A program made the translations under genes and the position numbers. The notes beneath the pieces were generated by a model. The model searched no databases. It saw only the letters and a program-made list of their open reading frames with translations, and had not been told where the DNA came from. Shown in pieces: positions 58,572 through 64,000 of a DNA stretch of 64,000 nt. This DNA comes from Oscheius sp. JU75 (taxonomy: Eukaryota; Nematoda; Chromadorea; Rhabditida; Rhabditidae). Where the stretch lies: NCBI GenBank assembly GCA_037178855.1, contig JASJZC010000002.1, positions 4,278,001 to 4,342,000 of the forward strand. Direction: 5' to 3'. Position 1 is the stretch's first letter; each line of letters starts with the position of its first letter.

Positions 58572-60771
58572 ACGCACAGGGTGGGCACGGAAACTACCTC
58601 CTCCACATAGAATGAAGGCTGAAAAGACTTTTTATGAAGAACTGAAAGAAGAAGAAAGAAAAGAAAAAGTGTCCTTTTTGTGTTTCGTCATGTCGCACAG
58701 CCGCAGTCTCGTAAACAAAACGTTTTACACACAGTTATATCGATTTTCTATGACCTGGGAGCGCGTGTTTGCATAGATCAAAAACGGCGGTTTTTGAACC
58801 CTACGAAAAACATACAAAAAGAGGATCGGGATTCACTAGAACAAGGGGACTGACAAAGAACGATGACGCGGCACAAATAAAATGACTGCTGTCAAGATAA
58901 GACTTCTGACAAAAGGTGATGATAAACTTGATCGAGTAGTGAAAAATAGAGAGTGGGATTGAAGAAAGTCGAACTGTAGATTTAGCAACTGAAAAGCTAC
59001 CTCGTATAAACTAGACAGTCTGGGTGACGCAAGAAGACAGGAAATGGACTGAACTACTTGGATACTGAATATCCTTGTCAATAAAATTTGTATTTGACAA
59101 AACTGAAGGTAACTAGTCGGCTTTGCCGCCCGGTTGGCCGTTTTATTGAGCAAGGAACAAAATTCTGCAATAACGTTCTTTTTACAGTTAAAGCAACCTA
59201 AACAGTAACTTGCCAACCCAAAAAAGTGTCTTCTTACATTATTTTGACTTGGACAAACAGTTCAAATGATCAGAAAAGTTCAGTCTCTCACGCTCCTGGC
59301 GGAGCGACTCACTGTCTTGAGCTATCCTGACTTGTCTTGTCAACTCTTATTTAGGATATACTTGGCAGAAAAGTCGACAAACATTGTCAAATTTTATCCC
59401 AGATTAGAATTGACTTGTGTTTTCTTGAGAAGCCTCTCGCAAATTGTAAAGGTAGGATAACAAAGAAAGAAAACAATAAAACACTGCCTTCTGTTCGATT
59501 TTCTAGGAACTTTGAAGGGTTTGTACTTTTGCTCCAAAATAAGTAGGTCAGGTCAATGAACTAGCCAGAAAGTGCTAGAAAGGTACGATACTCTTATTGG
59601 GAATCAATAAATATAAAATTTAGAGATCTAACCGACCAAAGCTGCTTTTTTCTGCTATTTTTGGCGAGAAAAAAGTGTGAGAGTTTCCAATTGTGGAAAG
59701 GCGATTGACAACTTTTTTCCCTACGACTTCTGGTTTATGTTGTGCGGGAAGACGGGGAGGCCGCCCCGAACGGCTGTTGAGAGACAGAGTGTGACTACTG
59801 GCTGGGATCTCAGAGTGAGAGAGATAGAGAGAAGAAGAGAACACGCCCTTCAACTTCTTCTGACTTTCTCGACCAGGATGAGGATGAGACGAGCCTCGGA
59901 CAGTGCTGTGCTGCTGCTTTGTTCTGCGGATATGGTTTTGTGTCACAAGACGGGCCCTCTTTCCCCGCCGTGCACTTTCGGTCGACTCGTTTCTCTGGCC
60001 TCTCCTTCCAGTAGATTGTCTCTTGGACCGCATCGCGCGACGCCTGCGCCATCTGGTCTGTTGTACAGCCTGCGAATCTAATGTCTGGACGAGGGAGAGA
60101 GATGGCAGACAGCCAAGACGAAAGAGGACTCTCTCCGGGAGGCGGAGAAGGAAAAGACGCAAAGAGAGGCACACATTTTGCTCTTTAGGAGACCTCTATG
60201 CCTCAATGACCAATACTCTTGACCCCTATACGAGTTCCATTAGGAGCGAGATTTGTTTTCTTATCATTTTTGGACCGTTGCCACACGATAACAATCCAAC
60301 GAAAAGTCACGTTGGGGTTTGGAACGGAACGAAAGAAACTGATCATAAATAATAGATTTCAATGGGAAGAGGACTTCTTAAAAGTTGCTATTGGGTATCA
60401 TTGAACCTTCGTTGTACTCATGATTACTTGATGACCTGGTCGGATTCTAAGTGGTTTTGTCCATATTATAAGTTCACAGTCCCCTATATATATATATATA
60501 GTGTTGAGAGTAATGGTTATCCAATATTTTATCCGCCACTCAATTCAGTAAACGGATTACCCTGCTCGTTGGATTGGCGCCCTCCAGTTCTCCCAATTTG
60601 GCGGTTCATTCGAAGTCTTTCTACCGTTACTCTACTCCGACACCCCTCTGTGTCAATACAAGATAGAACAGATGCTGCCCAAACAATGTCATCTGTGGAT
60701 CCTTTCCTCCTCCTACTCAAAAACAATTCCCGTCTGGTTCCCACGATCAGCTTTTCAGATCCAATGTTGCC
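58572..60771. other. Intergenic 2.2 kb: CNOT2 upstream, repeat R1 fragment, TA run
   Basis: No gene is supported. It includes the R1 half-copy (59117-59460) and a GC-rich block at 59.7-60.2 kb with long but arginine/serine-biased open frames on both strands, probably composition-driven. There is a TA dinucleotide run at 60485-60500. The end near 60757 is a TTTTCAG acceptor for the next gene. Confidence 0.45.
59117..59460 (-). repeat. Dispersed repeat R1, 5' half, inverted copy
   Basis: Reverse complement of 52606-52967 with small changes and gaps; both ends are sharp. Lies upstream of CNOT2. Confidence 0.75.
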
Positions 60772-61755
60772 ATGCTTCGGCTGCATGGCGTCTCTCCGCC
60801 TTCGCAAGTCTTTCTTTACCGAATCGGTATAGCCGTTCTGCTCCTGATGCTGCTTCATAACTATTCAAGCCATCGATCTCAGATGGATGTGGTTATTAGG
60901 ACAGCAAGTAAGACAATTTGAATGATTGAACATGCAAAGCCATTTGCAGAAAATGATCTAGAGCTGTGTAAGGCCAACTCGGAGAGTATCTTCTCCAAAC
61001 TCAAAGGTAGATTACGATACTTTAGCATGACAGAAAACTGTAAAAACTTCGACAAACCCAGAAATGTCCTTTCAGTGATATTCGAGCACAAGAAAAAGAT
61101 GGAGCTTCTACACCAAGTTCAACAGAACGATAGCGAGAGAAAGATTGCGGAAATGCGAAAATCCGCTGTCAACTGTCATTCGGAGTTGGATAAGGCCAGA
61201 GAGAGGATACGTTCGCTCGAAAATGTTACTTCTAAAGCAGAAAAGTTGAGAACTAGTCCAGAAGGTTCTACACACTTTTCACTAAACTCAATACACTTTA
61301 GAAGAGCTTCAACTACAAAAAGACGAGCTTGAGAGACTAAAGAAAAAGGTGGAGGAACAAAATATGGAGCTTACAAAACGACAAAATCTGGTGGAGACCG
61401 TAAAGAAGGAGCTGGACGACTGTCAAAGGATGGTCAAACAACACGTGGGGGTAAGTCTAGCGAGAGTACGAGGGTCTGAAACCGGGATAGTCTTCGCCAC
61501 TTGGAAGAGGGTATGACAGATAGCTGGGAATGTTGTAGGGAATGTTTGCCTGATATGAGGGGAAAGAGATGGGTTCACTGCTACGGAGGTTAGAGTCCGG
61601 GGCAGATGACACAGTTGAATCCATCTGTACTGACGAGGCCGGGGATGAGTCCATGATCCCGGTTATGTCAACGCTGACCGGCTTCATTTCTCGCTGGTCT
61701 TCAGATTCCAGTAGTGGCTGAAATTCTTGAATTACTATCAAACAAATATGGCTGA
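60772..61755 (+). CDS. Type II membrane protein with long coiled coil
   Basis: Not recognised. After a TTTTCAG acceptor, MLRLHGVSPPSQVFLYR leads into one membrane helix (IGIAVLLLMLLHNY) and then a charged coiled coil: EHKKKMELLHQVQQNDSERK, SELDKARERIRSLENVTSK, EELQLQKDELERLKKKVEEQ. Exons 60772-60907, 60950-61006, about 61076-61264 and about 61306-61450 join in frame with introns of 42-70 nt. After 61450 a GTAAGT donor can splice to 61705-61755, giving the end [16 protein letters not shown]; reading through instead ends at 61516. The layout resembles Golgi type II coiled-coil proteins such as GOLM1/CASC4, but only in architecture. An out-of-frame ATG lies 8 bases before the chosen start. Confidence 0.6.
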
Positions 61756-63875
61756 TGCCCCGTTGGAACTTGTGACAGGTAGATGCTGTTCCAGTCGAGC
61801 TACCCTCACAGGAGCAACGCTCCCCCAACGTAGCTATCTCCCAAACTGACTCAACTTTGACTTGACTTGCCAGTAACTAGAGTGCGCACAAAGTAACTGC
61901 CTAATTTCCAATAATGGCTTCAGACTGCGAGAGCTTTACAAAAGCCGACAAAGAGAGAGTTCTGGGCATCTCTACTATCTTAAGCGCGATGGTTTATGTG
62001 GAGGACTCTGTCTGTCTGGTTGTTTGTTTGTTTGTCCGTGGCCACGGAACTATGTTGTCCAGAAGTTTTGTTGTTCGGTTATTGCCTAATTGGATGGCAA
62101 GTCAACTTTGAGTGCGCTCTAGAACTTGGCTTTTGTCCCAATGAAGAAACTGGGAGTCTTTTGTTACTACGAAACAGCACAGCCGCCAATGCAAACTGAA
62201 AGCAAATGGACGGCTGGTTTAGAATTAGATTGCTCTTTTTACCCCCAGTTTGCTACAGTATCAAAACAATGAAAGCGTGATGGTGTTTGTGGTTGACTGT
62301 GTGCTTGTCCGAGGCCACGAAGCAAAGATGGCAAGTCAAGAAATATTGGCACTTAGGTGACAAGTTAGTTGTGAGAAAGAAAACAGCATGAGGATGTCTT
62401 ATTTTGTGATAGCTCAACTAGAAAGCTACTTGAAGGTCAAACGACTGCGAAGCAGCCACAGGCTGCTGGTCCCTTTTAGACTACTTCCTGGTTCCACCCT
62501 CTTTATCTTCCCTAGTTAACCTTCTTTTCTCTGTTTCCAAAGTGTATATCTAGTAAGGGATAGAGGGAACTGTCAAGACTGTCACCCATTACCCTCTCTC
62601 CAAAGACCCACTTGGTGAGGATTGCTGACAGCCGAGTAGAAGGCCGAAGTGTAGCCTCCGAAAGGGTCAAAGGGAAGTAGTTGTGGTTGTGCCAATGCCC
62701 CAGTATAGGAGATGTTCGACAGAGCTGACTGATCCAGCATCGGGCTCTGCTGCTCCAAAGTATTGAACATAGACATGTTGAAGAGACTCATAGGAGCAAG
62801 ACGCTGATTCATCTGATGCAGTTGGAACGTCTTCCAGTAGTTCAATTCCGGATTACAGCTAAAATCGTAGCTCTTCTGGAGAGGGAGAACCTTCTTCAGA
62901 CGTCTGAAACAGTTCCGGTGACATTTGATAAACAGAAATTGGTTCGGACGCGTGCCATGACTCCAACTCTCAAATGTCAAACTCCTTACCGTCGCTTGTA
63001 GTTTCCATTCTCGAACATTGACTGACAGTCTGCTGTTAGAGTCCAATAGTTTCCCTTCCTGTCTCTTGCCTGACTCGTCCCGTCTCTCGACCTCTTGGCG
63101 AAACAGTCATTCAGAGACAGATTGTGTCGGATACTGTTCTGCCATCCTTGTCTTTTCTTGACATCCGCATGTCGGTAGTAGGGGAACCTCTTCTCAATGT
63201 ACTGGAAAAGTAGGGTATACCAATGGGCAAATGAAAGTTCAAGAAGCGTGCAATCACAGAGGAGCCGCCGTCTTGAAAATGTCAGACTAGATGACCATTG
63301 GCAACAATAGATAGGCGGAAAGATGAGAGGATGATAAGGTCAGAAAGTTCACGACTAGGGATTGAGTAATCAGGTGTTCCCTTTGAGGTGCCTCTTTTCT
63401 TGGCCCAACTGCACTGGGTTCCGTATAGCAACTACAGTAATACTTAGAAGCGCAATAACTTGGACCAAACATAAGTTATGAAACGTGAATAACAGATTGT
63501 ATGCTATACAGATTCAGAGCGATGAAGCTAGGTTTCCTAGTGACAGTGAGCCGACTGCAGTAATATAGCTAACATTTGGGCCTGAAAAGAAGCTAAGTAT
63601 AGATCACCTCTCATGTAAATGTAGAGCCAAACAAATGAAAAAGCAACCAACCTTGTAGATCTGAGCTAGAGTGAGTTTCTTGTCCGGGGAGGCATCGATG
63701 GCCATAGCGATGAGAGCGACATAAGAGAAAGGAGGCTTCTCTTCTGCAGAGCCTTCTTCCCTAGAAAGAGTGTTTTGTATAAAAGAAAGGAAGTTGATCA
63801 ACAAGACGTCACGCCGAGGATCAACACTGGGACTCACTTCACATCAAAGGAGATGTCGTCCAGACGTCCGCACAT
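61457..63875 (-). CDS. Forkhead (FOX) transcription factor
   Basis: Nuclear DNA-binding regulator. The winged-helix domain is complete: [59 protein letters not shown] with the recognition helix, [20 protein letters not shown] and GNYKRRRLKK. The 4-residue insertion before RQGWQNS and RDRKGN wing recall C. elegans FKH-6/FOXL-like proteins, but the subclass is not certain. The C-terminal half is Gln/Pro/Ser rich, ending [18 protein letters not shown]. The start [13 protein letters not shown] is used here; the frame is also open upstream to near the window's end, so an earlier exon is possible. The last intron (61726 to about 62588) contains repeats R1 and R2. Confidence 0.88.
61755..61923 (-). 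repeat. Dispersed repeat R1, 3' half, inverted copy
   Basis: Reverse complement of 53016-53174 with about one change in ten bases. Its edge, TGCCCCGTTGG, abuts the stop of the coiled-coil gene's possible last exon. Lies in the forkhead gene's last intron. Confidence 0.75.
62182..62217. repeat. Dispersed repeat fragment R2, copy in forkhead intron
   Basis: Matches 47187-47223 in the VPS35L intron. Diverged direct copies of TTGTCCGxGGCCACG and GATGGCAAGTCAA also occur at about 62033/62310 and 62093/62327, so this intron has accumulated repeat debris. Confidence 0.55.
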
Positions 63876-64000
63876 CTTTTTCCACACCGGCAGAATGGTT
63901 GCCGCTGGCGGGCCAAACTTTTCGGGGGTACTGTGGTCCGCCCATCCCTTTCCTTCTTTGTCTTTCGCGGCTTCTTTTGCCTTTGAGCATTAGGTCAAAC

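Noticed and set aside
59620..60174. 184-codon open frame on the minus strand in a GC-rich block
   Set aside because: Arginine/serine-biased composition, equally long open frames on the other strand, no domain and no splice-consistent partners; probably composition-driven sequence upstream of CNOT2.
61756..61828. Methionine-started extension of the forkhead last exon
   Set aside because: These codons fall in the R1 repeat and in the intron; the in-phase acceptor gives an exon starting at 61725.
62938..63046. Alternative reading of the forkhead wing region with a different frame
   Set aside because: The frame continuing [22 protein letters not shown] matches the forkhead family and joins the next exon in phase.
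1..64000. tRNA, rRNA or CRISPR-like features
   Set aside because: No T-arm plus acceptor pairing, no rRNA blocks and no regular short spaced repeats were seen by eye; a covariance-model scan would be needed to exclude small structured RNAs.

Overview
The window looks like part of a nematode genome, most like a compact free-living (rhabditid-type) species. Most introns are about 35-50 nt, begin GTAAG/GTGAG and end TTTCAG or TTTTAG. Many start codons sit a few bases after an isolated TTTCAG/TTTTAG acceptor, as expected for spliced-leader trans-splicing. Several codirectional genes are 110-290 bp apart, as in nematode operons. The gene content (bestrophins, TWK-type K2P channel, DMRT with DMA domain, small nematode-type genes) agrees. 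The species cannot be named from sequence alone.

Layout. 1-4884 (+): 3' part of the retrograde intraflagellar transport gene IFT140, with one intron swollen by an inverted repeat. 5929-7500 (+): DMRT-family regulator. 7664-12153 (-): a cluster read in the order B3GAT-type glucuronyltransferase, eIF3m, a possible 38-aa peptide, CCDC130/YJU2B. 12547-15729 (+): SNAPC3 and GTF3C5, two RNA polymerase III transcription factors 116 bp apart. 15817-20348 (-): cobalamin-dependent methionine synthase. 21.4-25.6 kb: two bestrophins transcribed head to head, then a possible 64-aa two-exon gene and an SLC22 transporter (25945-28545). 28.6-35.7 kb (-): a TWK K2P channel whose open exon chain runs into a protein with an unrecognised domain, then a second tandem copy of that domain. 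35.7-40.9 kb: gene-poor. 40.9-44 kb: a small single-pass membrane protein and cystinosin. 44.5-50.8 kb: VPS35L (Retriever) convergent with an unidentified large protein. 51.3-55.0 kb (+): a protein with SFDDSF (FxDxF-type) repeats followed at 161 bp by an HTATIP2/TIP30-like reductase. 55.6-58.6 kb (-): CNOT2. 60.8-63.9 kb: a coiled-coil membrane protein whose 3' exons interleave with a forkhead gene on the other strand.

Most genes are housekeeping or single-copy conserved genes, and the window is not one system. The most interesting parts are: the tandem unknown-domain family beside the K2P channel; the SNAPC3-GTF3C5 pair; the FxDxF-repeat protein; long near-perfect hairpins and inverted repeats inside introns; a dispersed repeat family with halves near 52.6-53.2, 59.1-59.5 and 61.8-61.9 kb; and the interleaved antisense gene ends at 61.4-61.8 kb. 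Protein identities come from recognising family motifs. Exon joins were read by hand and are least certain at the 3' end of the first bestrophin, at the K2P/unknown-domain boundary, in the second unknown-domain gene, and in the 5' exons of CNOT2.
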